NCBI GenBank assembly: GCA_018882835.1
Contig: VERE01000003.1
Span: 55,976 to 119,975 of the forward strand
Source of the DNA: Limnohabitans sp.
Lineage (GTDB): Bacteria; Pseudomonadota; Gammaproteobacteria; Burkholderiales; Burkholderiaceae_C
Direction: 5' to 3'
Length of the DNA stretch: 64,000 bases
The notes under the pieces are model-generated. The model worked only from the letters and a program-made list of their open reading frames with translations, was not told the DNA's origin and made no database searches. Positions 9,611-18,563 of the stretch are shown here, in pieces. How positions within the stretch are numbered: the first letter of the stretch is position 1; every line of letters begins with the position of its first letter. A program made the translations under genes and the position numbers.

Positions 9611-12568
9611 ATGCTATTGACCCGTAAATCTGAAGCCACTGCCCGATCTGCCTCGCCCCTGGTGGATCGATTGCACCGAGGCTTGTCGCATGCGTTGCCC
9701 ACGGTAGACCGTCGCGGTTTTCTGCGCCGTTCCGGACTGGGCGTCGGTGTCGGCTTGGCCGCGACCCAACTCACCCTGGTGAAAAAAGCGCGCGCGGCCA
9801 ATGCCGGTGCTGCCGATGGCAGCGGCAAAATTGAAGTCAAGCGCACCGTTTGCACCCATTGCTCGGTGGGGTGTGCCATTGACGCGGTGGTGGAGAACGG
9901 CGTGTGGGTGCGCCAAGAGCCTGTGTTCGACTCGCCCATCAACCTGGGCGCCCACTGTGCCAAAGGCGCAGCCATTCGCGAGCATGGCCATGGCGAGTTC
10001 CGCCTGCGCTACCCGATGAAGCTGGTCAATGGCAAATACCAGCGCATCAGCTGGGACCAAGCCCTGAACGAAATCACCGCCAAGCTGCAAGATTTGCGCA
10101 AAGCCAGCGGCCCCGACTCGATTTACTGGGTAGGCTCCTCCAAGCACAGCAACGAGCAAGCCTACCTGATGCGCAAGTTTGTGAGCTTTTGGGGCAGCAA
10201 CAACTGTGACCACCAGGCGCGCATTTGCCACTCCACCACGGTGGCCGGCGTGGCCAACACCTGGGGATATGGCGCGATGACCAATTCGTACAACGACATG
10301 CAAAACAGCAAGGTCGCTTTGTACATTGGCTCCAACGCCGCCGAAGCCCACCCGGTGAGTTTGCTGCACATGCTGCACGCCAAGGAAAACGGCTGCAAGA
10401 TGATCGTGGTCGATCCGCGTTTCACCCGCACAGCGGCCAAGGCCGATGAATATGTGCGCATTCGCTCTGGCTCCGACATTCCATTCTTGTTCGGCCTGCT
10501 GCACATCATTTTCAAGAACGGCTGGGAAGACAAAAAGTACATCAACGACCGTGTCTTCGGCATGGAAGCCGTCAAGGAAGAAGTCCTCAAAAAGTGGACC
10601 CCCGACGTGGTGGAAGAGGCCTGCGGCGTCAAGCCCGAGCAAATGCTCAAAGTGGCCACCTGGCTGCATGAAAACCGTCCCGGCACCATCGTCTGGTGCA
10701 TGGGGCAGACCCAGCACACCATTGGCAACGCCATGGTGCGGGCTTCCTGCATTTTGCAATTGGCCCTGGGCAACGTGGGCAAGTCGGGCGGCGGTACCAA
10801 TATTTTCCGGGGCCACGACAACGTGCAAGGCGCCACCGATGTGGGCCCCAACCCCGATTCACTGCCCGGTTACTACGGGATTGTCGAGGGCTCCTGGAAA
10901 CATTTTGCCAAGGCCTGGGGGGTCGATTTCGAGTGGATCAAAGGCCGCTTCTCTGCGCCGGCCATGATGAGCAAGCCCGGCATCACCGTGTCGCGCTGGA
11001 TCGACGGCGTGCTCGAGAAAAACGAACTCATCGACCAAGACAGCAACCTGCGTGGCGTTTTCTACTGGGGCCATGCGCCCAACTCACAAACCCGCGGTCT
11101 GGAAATGAAACGCGCCATGGACAAGCTCGATTTGCTGGTCGTGGTCGATCCCTATCCCTCAGCCACAGCGGCCATGGCCGCCATGCCGGGCAAGCCCGAA
11201 GACCTCAACCCGAACCGCGCGGTGTATTTGCTACCTGCGGCCACGCAGTTTGAAACCAGCGGCTCCTGCACCGCGTCCAACCGCTCCATTCAGTGGCGCG
11301 AAAAGGTCATTGAGCCGCTGTGGGAAAGCCGCACCGACCACATGATCATGTACCAGCTGGCGGAAAAGCTGGGCTTTGGCAAAGAGCTGGTCAAGAACTA
11401 CAAGATGCAAAAGGTCAAAGGCATGGATGAGCCTGTGCCTGAAGACATCCTGCGCGAAATCAACAAGTGTGTCTGGACCATCGGCTACACCGGCCAAAGC
11501 CCGGAACGCCTGAAGGCCCACATGCGCAACATGCATGTCTTTGACGTCAAGACGCTCAAGTCCAAGGGCGGCAAAGACAAGGAAACCGGCTACGACCTGA
11601 GCGGCGATTATTTTGGTTTGCCTTGGCCCTGCTATGGCACGCCCGAGCTCAAACACCCTGGCTCCCCGAACCTGTACGACACTTCCAAGCATGTGATGGA
11701 CGGCGGCGGCAATTTCCGAGCCAACTTCGGGGTGGAAAAAGACGGCAAGAATTTGCTCGCGGAAGATGGCTCGCATTCGGTGGGGGCCGACATCACCACC
11801 GGCTATCCCGAACTGGACCATGTGCTGCTGAAAAAGCTGGGTTGGTGGGACGAGCTCAACGATGCTGAAAAAGCCGCTGCAGAAGGCAAGAACTGGAAGA
11901 CGGACTCCTCGGGTGGCATGATCCGCGTGTTCATGCAAAACCACGGTTGCCATCCCTTCGGCAATGCCAAGGCCCGGGCCGTGGTCTGGAACTTCCCCGA
12001 CCCGATTCCGCAGCACCGTGAGCCGCTGTACGGAACCCGCCCCGACCTGATGGCCAAGTACCCCACCCACGACGACAAAAAAGCCTTCTGGCGCTTGCCC
12101 ACGCTGTACAAGACGGTCCAGCAGAAAAACCTCGAAGACAAGGTCCATGAAAAGTTCCCGCTGATCATGACCTCTGGCCGCCTGGTCGAGTACGAGGGCG
12201 GTGGCGAGGAAACCCGCTCCAACCCCTGGTTGGCCGAGTTGCAACAAGAAATGTTTGTCGAACTCCATCCCAAAGCGGCGGCCGATCGCGGTATCCGCAA
12301 TGGAGAACGTGTTTGGGTGAACACGCCTACGGGTGCGCGCATGAACGTGCAGGCGCTGGTCACCGAGCGGGTCGGACCTGACACGGTCTTTCTGCCTTTC
12401 CATTTCTCAGGCCGCTGGCAGGGCGCCGACATGTTGGCGCATTACCCCGCGGGTGCGGCGCCCATTGTGCGCGGTGAGTCGATCAACATGTCGACCACCT
12501 ATGGTTACGACAGCGTGACCATGATGCAAGAAACCAAGACCACGGTCTGCAATATCGAACGCGCTTAA
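9611..12568 (+). CDS. Periplasmic formate dehydrogenase catalytic (alpha) subunit
   Basis: Tat signal (DRRGFLRRSGLGVGVGLAATQL), 4Fe-4S (CTHCSVGC...AHCAKGA), molybdopterin oxidoreductase; active-site Cys in NNCDHQARICHSTTV. Confidence 0.92.
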   Translation: MLLTRKSEATARSASPLVDRLHRGLSHALPTVDRRGFLRRSGLGVGVGLAATQLTLVKKARAANAGAADGSGKIEVKRTVCTHCSVGCAIDAVVENGVWVRQEPVFDSPINLGAHCAKGAAIREHGHGEFRLRYPMKLVNGKYQRISWDQALNEITAKLQDLRKASGPDSIYWVGSSKHSNEQAYLMRKFVSFWGSNNCDHQARICHSTTVAGVANTWGYGAMTNSYNDMQNSKVALYIGSNAAEAHPVSLLHMLHAKENGCKMIVVDPRFTRTAAKADEYVRIRSGSDIPFLFGLLHIIFKNGWEDKKYINDRVFGMEAVKEEVLKKWTPDVVEEACGVKPEQMLKVATWLHENRPGTIVWCMGQTQHTIGNAMVRASCILQLALGNVGKSGGGTNIFRGHDNVQGATDVGPNPDSLPGYYGIVEGSWKHFAKAWGVDFEWIKGRFSAPAMMSKPGITVSRWIDGVLEKNELIDQDSNLRGVFYWGHAPNSQTRGLEMKRAMDKLDLLVVVDPYPSATAAMAAMPGKPEDLNPNRAVYLLPAATQFETSGSCTASNRSIQWREKVIEPLWESRTDHMIMYQLAEKLGFGKELVKNYKMQKVKGMDEPVPEDILREINKCVWTIGYTGQSPERLKAHMRNMHVFDVKTLKSKGGKDKETGYDLSGDYFGLPWPCYGTPELKHPGSPNLYDTSKHVMDGGGNFRANFGVEKDGKNLLAEDGSHSVGADITTGYPELDHVLLKKLGWWDELNDAEKAAAEGKNWKTDSSGGMIRVFMQNHGCHPFGNAKARAVVWNFPDPIPQHREPLYGTRPDLMAKYPTHDDKKAFWRLPTLYKTVQQKNLEDKVHEKFPLIMTSGRLVEYEGGGEETRSNPWLAELQQEMFVELHPKAAADRGIRNGERVWVNTPTGARMNVQALVTERVGPDTVFLPFHFSGRWQGADMLAHYPAGAAPIVRGESINMSTTYGYDSVTMMQETKTTVCNIERA

Positions 12569-12584
12569 TTCAAGGAGACCTCTG

Positions 12585-13208
12585 ATGGCCCGCATGAAAT
12601 TTATCTGTGATTCCGAGCGCTGTATCGAATGCAACGGCTGCGTCACGGCCTGCAAGAACGAGCACGAAGTGCCCTGGGGTGTGAACCGCCGCCGCGTGGT
12701 CACCCTCAACGATGGCGTGCCCGGTGAAAAGTCGATTTCGGTGGCTTGCATGCACTGTTCGGACGCGCCTTGCATGGCGGTGTGCCCGGTCAACTGCTTC
12801 TACAAAACCGACGAAGGCGTGGTACTGCATGACAAGGACGTGTGCATTGGTTGTGGCTACTGCTCCTACGCCTGTCCCTTCGGCGCACCGCAGTTCCCCT
12901 CGCAGGGCACCTTTGGCGTGCGCGGCAAAATGGACAAATGCACCTTCTGTGCAGGCGGCCCCGAAGCCAATGGCAGCCAGGCCGAATTTGAAAAATACGG
13001 TCGCAACCGCTTGGCCGAAGGCAAGCTGCCGGCCTGTGCCGAAATGTGCTCCACCAAGGCCTTGCTGGCCGGCGATGGCGATGTGGTCGCCGACATCTTC
13101 CGCAACCGCGTGATCAAGCGCAACAAGGGCGCAGAAGTCTGGGGCTGGGGCACAGCGTATGGCAGCAAGCAGGCGGGCCAGCCCGCCAAAGAAGGAGGCA
13201 AGTCATGA
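12585..13208 (+). CDS. Formate dehydrogenase beta (4 x 4Fe-4S) subunit
   Basis: CIECNGCVTACKNEHEVPWG, CMHCSDAPCMAVCPVNC, CIGCGYCSYACPFGAPQF, CTFC. Confidence 0.92.
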   Translation: MARMKFICDSERCIECNGCVTACKNEHEVPWGVNRRRVVTLNDGVPGEKSISVACMHCSDAPCMAVCPVNCFYKTDEGVVLHDKDVCIGCGYCSYACPFGAPQFPSQGTFGVRGKMDKCTFCAGGPEANGSQAEFEKYGRNRLAEGKLPACAEMCSTKALLAGDGDVVADIFRNRVIKRNKGAEVWGWGTAYGSKQAGQPAKEGGKS

Positions 13209-13438
13209 ACGCCAAGACCGGCCTTTGCATTCTCGGGCTCGTGGGCTTGCTCACGGCTTGCGGCGAAAAACCCCAAGTGATGGGCACCCGCTCAGATGCC
13301 ACGCCTTACAGTGGTCCCACGGGCACTGCGGCGTCATACAGTGCTGCGGGGTGGAAAGCCGGCGACAAAACCAGTTGGGAGCAATCCTTGCGCGCGCGGG
13401 CCCAGTACGGCCAAAACGACTACACCCGTGCACCCTGA
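13205..13438 (+). CDS. Small predicted lipoprotein between fdh beta and gamma genes
   Basis: MNAKTGLCILGLVGLLTACGEKPQ - lipobox LTAC; ATGA overlap with the upstream gene. Confidence 0.75.
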   Translation: MNAKTGLCILGLVGLLTACGEKPQVMGTRSDATPYSGPTGTAASYSAAGWKAGDKTSWEQSLRARAQYGQNDYTRAP

Positions 13439-13450
13439 TCGGAGGCCACC

Positions 13451-14569
13451 ATGTTCCGATTCTTCATGATGCTCTGTCTGGCCTTGGCCAGCTGGTGCGC
13501 CACGGCCCAGGACAAAGCGCCTGCGGTGCAAAGTGTCAACATTCAAGATGTCCGGCCCGATGCCAGTGACGATCCCAACTATGCCCAGCAAAACAATGCC
13601 GAACGAGGCAAGGTCCAGCCGGGCAACAATGCCCCGATGTGGCGCCAAGTGGGTGCCGGCGCTGAAGGCTACAGCAGCTTGCCCAAGTCCACTGCCCCTG
13701 AAGCGGGTGTGTTGATCCAGCCTTTTGTGCAATACCCCGGTTCAGCGCTGACCAATGCGGGTGAAGCCTGGCGTCAGGTGCGCAACCGCTGGCTGATTCC
13801 CTACGGCGGGTCCTTGCTGCTGATAGTGCTGGGCGCCATTGCCATTTTCTACTGGACCAAGGGCACCATTGCCTTGCATGGACAACCGACGGGCCGCATG
13901 ATCGAGCGCTTCACACCCTTCGAGCGTTCAGCGCATTGGGCCAACGCCATTGCCTTTGTGATCCTGGCGGTCTCTGGCCTGGTCATGGCCTTTGGCAAAT
14001 TCATCATTCTGCCGGTGGTGGGCAGCACGATTTTTGGCACGCTCACCTACGTGCTGAAGAACGCCCACAACTTTGCCGGCCCCTTGTTTGCCGTGTCGCT
14101 GGTGGTGGTGATCGTCACCTTCATCAAGGACAACCTGCCGCGTCCCGAAGACTTCCAGTGGCTGGCACGCTTTGGGGGTTTGCTGGGCGGCCAGGAAGTA
14201 CCCTCGCACCGATTCAATGCGGGTGAAAAAGTACTGTTTTGGCTAGGGGTGTTTTTCGTTGGTGCCATCGTGGTGGCGTCTGGCCTGGTGCTGGACAAGC
14301 TGATTCCCGACCTGGTGTACGAACGCAGCACGATGCAGCTGGCCCACATGATTCACCTGGTTGCCACTGTCGTCATGATGGTGATGTTCATGGGCCATAT
14401 CTACATGGGCACCTTGGGCATGGAAGGCGCCTACGATGCCATGCGCACCGGCTATGTCGATGAAACCTGGGCCAAAGAACACCATCAGCTCTGGCTGGAC
14501 GATATTCACGCCGGCAAGATCCCGGCGCAACGCAGCGCGCCCGCGGCCCAACCCACGGCGCAAGCATGA
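13451..14569 (+). CDS. Formate dehydrogenase gamma (cytochrome b556) subunit with periplasmic N-terminal extension
   Basis: Signal peptide plus ~100 aa extension, then Ni/Fe-hydrogenase-type cytochrome b region (MIERFTPFERSAHWANAIAF, HNFAGPLFAVSL, MQLAHMIHLVATVVMMVMFMGHIYMGTLGMEGAYDAMRTGYVDETWAKEHHQLW). Confidence 0.9.
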   Translation: MFRFFMMLCLALASWCATAQDKAPAVQSVNIQDVRPDASDDPNYAQQNNAERGKVQPGNNAPMWRQVGAGAEGYSSLPKSTAPEAGVLIQPFVQYPGSALTNAGEAWRQVRNRWLIPYGGSLLLIVLGAIAIFYWTKGTIALHGQPTGRMIERFTPFERSAHWANAIAFVILAVSGLVMAFGKFIILPVVGSTIFGTLTYVLKNAHNFAGPLFAVSLVVVIVTFIKDNLPRPEDFQWLARFGGLLGGQEVPSHRFNAGEKVLFWLGVFFVGAIVVASGLVLDKLIPDLVYERSTMQLAHMIHLVATVVMMVMFMGHIYMGTLGMEGAYDAMRTGYVDETWAKEHHQLWLDDIHAGKIPAQRSAPAAQPTAQA

Positions 14570-14583
14570 TCACTGGAGTGCAA

Positions 14584-14928
14584 GCCATGACACATCGCTC
14601 TTCAATTTTGGCCCTGGTGCTGGCACTGGGTATGGGTAGCTCGGCCTGGGCCAAATTGCCCGCGCCCAGTGACGAGGCCAAGGCCAAGGCGGCCGAGGCT
14701 GCCGCCAAGACCGCGCATGCGGGCAAAGTGGATGCCTTCAAGCTGTGCAAGGCCCAGGACAAGGTGGCGGCCCATGTCCAGAAGAACAACAAAGCCAAGG
14801 CAGGCAAGCCCATGGCCATGCCGGCCTGTGCCGACCCCGGACCTTTTGTGGCCGCAGCCCCTGCGGCTGCGCCTGCTGCAGCGGCGCCCGCGGCAGCGCC
14901 CGCGCCCGCACCCGCTAAAAAGTCTTGA
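14584..14928 (+). CDS. Small secreted Ala/Lys/Pro-rich protein of unknown function
   Basis: Signal peptide MTHRSSILALVLALGMGSSAWA, two Cys (KLCKAQD, PACADP), Ala/Pro-rich tail; directly downstream of fdh gamma. Confidence 0.65.
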   Translation, partial: AMTHRSSILALVLALGMGSSAWAKLPAPSDEAKAKAAEAAAKTAHAGKVDAFKLCKAQDKVAAHVQKNNKAKAGKPMAMPACADPGPFVAAAPAAAPAAAAPAAAPAPAPAKKS

Positions 14929-15002
14929 GGCCTGGTGGCTAAGCGCGCAACCCGCCCGCTTGGTGCTCAGCACAAACCGCTGACTCAAGCCACAATCGGG
15001 GC

Positions 15003-16178
15003 ATGCCCAAACTGACTTCTTTGCTGCTGAACGTGGGCCATGCCCTGGACCACCTGTTCCTGTTGATCTTTGCCACGGCCGTGGGGGCCATTGCCCTCGA
15101 CTTCGGGGTAAGGCGATGGGAAGACATGATGCCCTTCACGGTGGGCGCCTTCGTCCTTTTTGGCATTGGCTCCATTCCAGCTGGCCGGCTCGGTGACCTG
15201 TGGGGTCGCCGTCGCATGATGGTGGTGTTTTATGTCGGTATGGGCCTTTCGGGTTTGCTGGTGGCTGCCACCCAGTCACCCTGGCAAATGGCCGTGGCCT
15301 TGACGCTGATGGGCGCTTTTTCCGCCATCTACCATCCGGTGGGCATTCCGTTTCTGGTGCAGCGCTCGAAAACGCCGGGCCTGACAATTGGTATCAACGG
15401 CCTGGCGGGCAACATGGGCATTGCCCTGGCAGCGCTGTCCACCGGTTTTTGGGTACAGTATTTTGGCTGGCGCATGGCCTTTGTGATGCCCAGCCTGCTC
15501 TCTCTGGTGTGTGCCTGGCTGTTTTGGCGACATGCGCCGCAAGAAGCATCGGCGCCCGCCAAGAAGAACAACACCTCGGTGCATTTGCCCAAAAATCTGG
15601 CCATCCGAACCCTGCTGGTCATGATTGGCTCGGCCATCACCACCAGCGTGCTGTTCAACTTCACCACCAATGGCAATGCGCAACTGCTGGCCGAGCGGCT
15701 GCAAGGCCTGGTCAACGAGCCGGTGATGATTGGCGCCTTGCTGGCCTGCATGTATGCGGTGGCCTCGTTTGCCCAAGTGGCGGTGGGCCGCTTGATTGAC
15801 CGCGTGCCTGTGAAGCCCTTGCTGTTTTCCATCATCGCTGCGCAGGCGGTCATCTTTTTGCTGGCCGCCAATGCGTCCGGTTGGCTCTGGTATGCGGCGG
15901 CCATTCTCTACATGGTGACCGTGTTCGGTGCCATTCCCTTCAACGATGTGATGGTGGTGCGCTACATTGACGACTCGCTGCGTTCCCGCGTCAGCGGGAC
16001 CCGCATCGCCGTGTCCTTTGGCTTCAGCTCGCTGGTGGTGTACTTGCTTGGCCCGATGGTGAAGCAACAAGGGTTTGCCACGCTCATGCTGGTCATGTCC
16101 TGTGTGGCCGCCTTGGGCGCACTGATTGTGCTTTGGCTGCCGGGCGAAGCCCAAATGCGCATGGCGCGACAGTCTTAA
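15003..16178 (+). CDS. MFS transporter
   Basis: Twelve-TM-like hydrophobic protein with GRLGDLWGRRRMMVV MFS motif. Confidence 0.85.
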   Translation: MPKLTSLLLNVGHALDHLFLLIFATAVGAIALDFGVRRWEDMMPFTVGAFVLFGIGSIPAGRLGDLWGRRRMMVVFYVGMGLSGLLVAATQSPWQMAVALTLMGAFSAIYHPVGIPFLVQRSKTPGLTIGINGLAGNMGIALAALSTGFWVQYFGWRMAFVMPSLLSLVCAWLFWRHAPQEASAPAKKNNTSVHLPKNLAIRTLLVMIGSAITTSVLFNFTTNGNAQLLAERLQGLVNEPVMIGALLACMYAVASFAQVAVGRLIDRVPVKPLLFSIIAAQAVIFLLAANASGWLWYAAAILYMVTVFGAIPFNDVMVVRYIDDSLRSRVSGTRIAVSFGFSSLVVYLLGPMVKQQGFATLMLVMSCVAALGALIVLWLPGEAQMRMARQS

Positions 16179-16270
16179 TCAATGCCAGCCACCTGCCCCT
16201 TGGGTGGGGCCGGATCTGCCTGTCATCCAGGTGTCCTGGGGGCTCGCGGCCTGCATGCCACAATGAATTC

Positions 16271-17161
16271 ATGGAACTCAATACCCAAGTTGTCACCACG
16301 CCGGCACGCGATGCCGCCACTGTCCTGATTTTGCGCGACCATGCCGACGAAGGCTTGCAGGTGTTCATGCTGCGGCGCCACAGCGATTCCTCGGTGCTGG
16401 GGGGCGCCTATGTGTTTCCGGGCGGCAAGCTGGACCCGGCGGACCTGGAACTGGATGCATCGGTGCACCTGGACCAAAGCCCCGCTGTGCTGCACCAGCA
16501 ACTGGCCGAGCCCGACATAGACCTGGACAAAGCCAGTGGTTTGTTTGTGGCCGCTTTGCGCGAAGCTTTTGAGGAATGCGGCGTGTTGTTCGCGCAATCC
16601 CTCCACCAACGTCCGGTGGATGTGGCCGATGTCTGGCGCCAAATGCGCGAGGGCTTTCACCTGACCGACTTGCTGCCGGTGTTGCAACTGCAATTGAAAA
16701 CCCAGGCCCTGGTGCCCTGGACCCGTTGGATCACGCCGTTCAAGCCCTCGGTCATGAACAAGCGTTTCGACACCCGATTCTTTCTGGCCGCCGCCCCCCA
16801 AGGCCAGATTGCTGCACACGACAACATCGAGGCCACGGAAAGTGCCTGGCTCAGCCCACGTCGGGCATTGGAGGATTACTGGGCAGGCAAGATTGATCTG
16901 GCGCCCCCGCAAATCATGAGCCTGGTCAACCTGAACCATTACGACGATGTAGCGCAAGCCATGAACACCGCGCGCTTGCGCCCGCCGCCGACCATCCAGC
17001 CCGAGCCGTTTGACGATGAAGGCACGCGCACCATTTGCTACCCGGGCGATGTGCGCCATCCGCTCTCAACCCCAGTGATGCCAGGGCCTTCGCGCTTGCG
17101 TTACAACCAGGGCCGTTTTGAACCCGAAGGGGGCTTGGCCTCTTTCTTGGCCCGGTCTTGA
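16271..17161 (+). CDS. NUDIX hydrolase
   Basis: Nudix-type core ALREAFEECGVLF following GGAYVFPGGKLDP; starts MELNTQVVTTPARDAATVLI at ATG 16271. Confidence 0.8.
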   Translation: MELNTQVVTTPARDAATVLILRDHADEGLQVFMLRRHSDSSVLGGAYVFPGGKLDPADLELDASVHLDQSPAVLHQQLAEPDIDLDKASGLFVAALREAFEECGVLFAQSLHQRPVDVADVWRQMREGFHLTDLLPVLQLQLKTQALVPWTRWITPFKPSVMNKRFDTRFFLAAAPQGQIAAHDNIEATESAWLSPRRALEDYWAGKIDLAPPQIMSLVNLNHYDDVAQAMNTARLRPPPTIQPEPFDDEGTRTICYPGDVRHPLSTPVMPGPSRLRYNQGRFEPEGGLASFLARS

Positions 17162-17243
17162 ACTGGCGCCCACGCACTGCTCGGTTCTTCCGATGACAGG
17201 CTGTGGCGTAATGCTGTATTCTGCGAATGACAAAGGAGTCCAC

Positions 17244-18224
17244 ATGTCTCGTTTATTGAAAAAATTGGCTTGGGCCGTTGGCCTGTCAGCCACTGTTCTG
17301 GTGGCGCCCCTTGCGCAAGCACAGGGCTACCCCAACAAACCGATTCGCCTGATTTGCCCCTTCCCCCCCGGCGGCGCAGTGGACATTGCCTCGCGTGCCA
17401 TCGCCACGGAGTTGTCCAAGAACCTGGGTCAACCTGTCACGGTAGACAACCGTCCAGGGGCGGGTGGCAACATTGGCGGCGCGGAAGCTGCGCGCTCCGC
17501 CCCCGATGGCTACACCCTGTTCATGACGACCAGCGGTATCCAGGCCATCAACCCCGCCCTGTATGCCAAGATGCCGTTCGACCCCGGCAAGGACCTGGTG
17601 CCGGTGGCGGGCCTGGTTTCTCTGAACAACGTTCTGGTGCTGCATCCTTCGGTCAAGGCCAACTCTGTGGCTGAAGTGATTGCCATGGCCAAGGCCCAGC
17701 CCGGGGCAGTCAACTATGCCTCCAGCGGCAGTGGTACCAGCATTCACATGTCGGGCGAAATGTTCAAACACCTTGCAGGCCTGAACATCGTTCATGTTCC
17801 CTACAAAGGCAGTGCGCCGGCACTGAATGATTTACTGGGCGGCCAGGTCATGATGATGTTTGACAACATCCCCTCCGCTTTGCCGCACATCAAAAGCGGA
17901 CGTTTACGGGCCTTGGCCACCACTGGGGCCAAGCGAGACCCGCTGTTGCCCGAACTGCCTACTGTGTCTGAAGCCGGTGTGACGGGCTACGAGTCGGGGG
18001 TCTGGTTTGGCTTGGCCGTCGCTGCCGGCACGCCCAAGGAAATCATCGCCAAGCTGAATGCCGAAGCGGTCAAGGGCACCAAGGCTCCTGAGTTCGTCAA
18101 ACGCATGACCGAATTGGGCTACAACATCCTGGGGACCAGCCCGGAAACCATGACCGAGATGAGCCGCAACGAAGTTTCGCGCTGGGGTCCCATTGTGAAA
18201 GCCTCTGGCGCCAAGGCCGACTGA
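17244..18224 (+). CDS. Bug/TctC-family periplasmic substrate-binding protein
   Basis: Signal peptide, YPNKPIRLICPFPPGGAVDIASRAIA..., VDNRPGAGGNIGGAEAARSAPDGYTL; AAGGAG RBS before ATG 17244. Confidence 0.9.
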   Translation: MSRLLKKLAWAVGLSATVLVAPLAQAQGYPNKPIRLICPFPPGGAVDIASRAIATELSKNLGQPVTVDNRPGAGGNIGGAEAARSAPDGYTLFMTTSGIQAINPALYAKMPFDPGKDLVPVAGLVSLNNVLVLHPSVKANSVAEVIAMAKAQPGAVNYASSGSGTSIHMSGEMFKHLAGLNIVHVPYKGSAPALNDLLGGQVMMMFDNIPSALPHIKSGRLRALATTGAKRDPLLPELPTVSEAGVTGYESGVWFGLAVAAGTPKEIIAKLNAEAVKGTKAPEFVKRMTELGYNILGTSPETMTEMSRNEVSRWGPIVKASGAKAD

Positions 18225-18287
18225 TTCGAGGCTGACTTCCTGGCGCCTCGGTGCGCCATGGCAAACAGGGTCTTCGGACCCGCTAAG

Positions 18288-18318
18288 ATGGAGCCCAAGC
18301 ATGGGTTCCATTTTTTTT
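18288..18318 (+). terminator. Rho-independent terminator
   Basis: ATGGAGCCC-AAGCAT-GGGTTCCAT (9-bp stem with one G:U) followed by a run of T. Confidence 0.85.
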
Positions 18319-18324
18319 ATTCGC

Positions 18325-18528
18325 TCAGAAAAAGCACCAAAAACCGGTGCAAGTGCCGGTGACTTTCTGTATCACCAGGTCGATCAGGGTGCCCACCACA
18401 AACAAGGGCAGGCCCAGATACAGCAGCCCCCAAAGCAGGGCCATCCAGGTCAGGCGGGGCTCTGGAATGCGGTGGCCCAAAATGGTTTGGGTCGGCGAGC
18501 GCTGAAATATCCGTCGAATCAGGGACAT
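18325..18528 (-). CDS. Small membrane protein, unknown function
   Basis: MSLIRRIFQRSPTQTILGHRIPEPRLTWMALLWGLLYLGLPLFVVGTLIDLVIQKVTGTCTGFWCFF; hydrophobic central segment. Confidence 0.5.
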   Translation of the reverse strand: MSLIRRIFQRSPTQTILGHRIPEPRLTWMALLWGLLYLGLPLFVVGTLIDLVIQKVTGTCTGFWCFF

Positions 18529-18563
18529 GGTTTGTTCCAACTTTGCCAAGGGATTCTAGTGGC

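Noticed and set aside
9611-12568. Possible selenocysteine formate dehydrogenase
   Set aside because: The reading frame has no internal TGA and shows Cys at the expected site (CDHQARICHS); same conclusion for the alpha gene at 2607.
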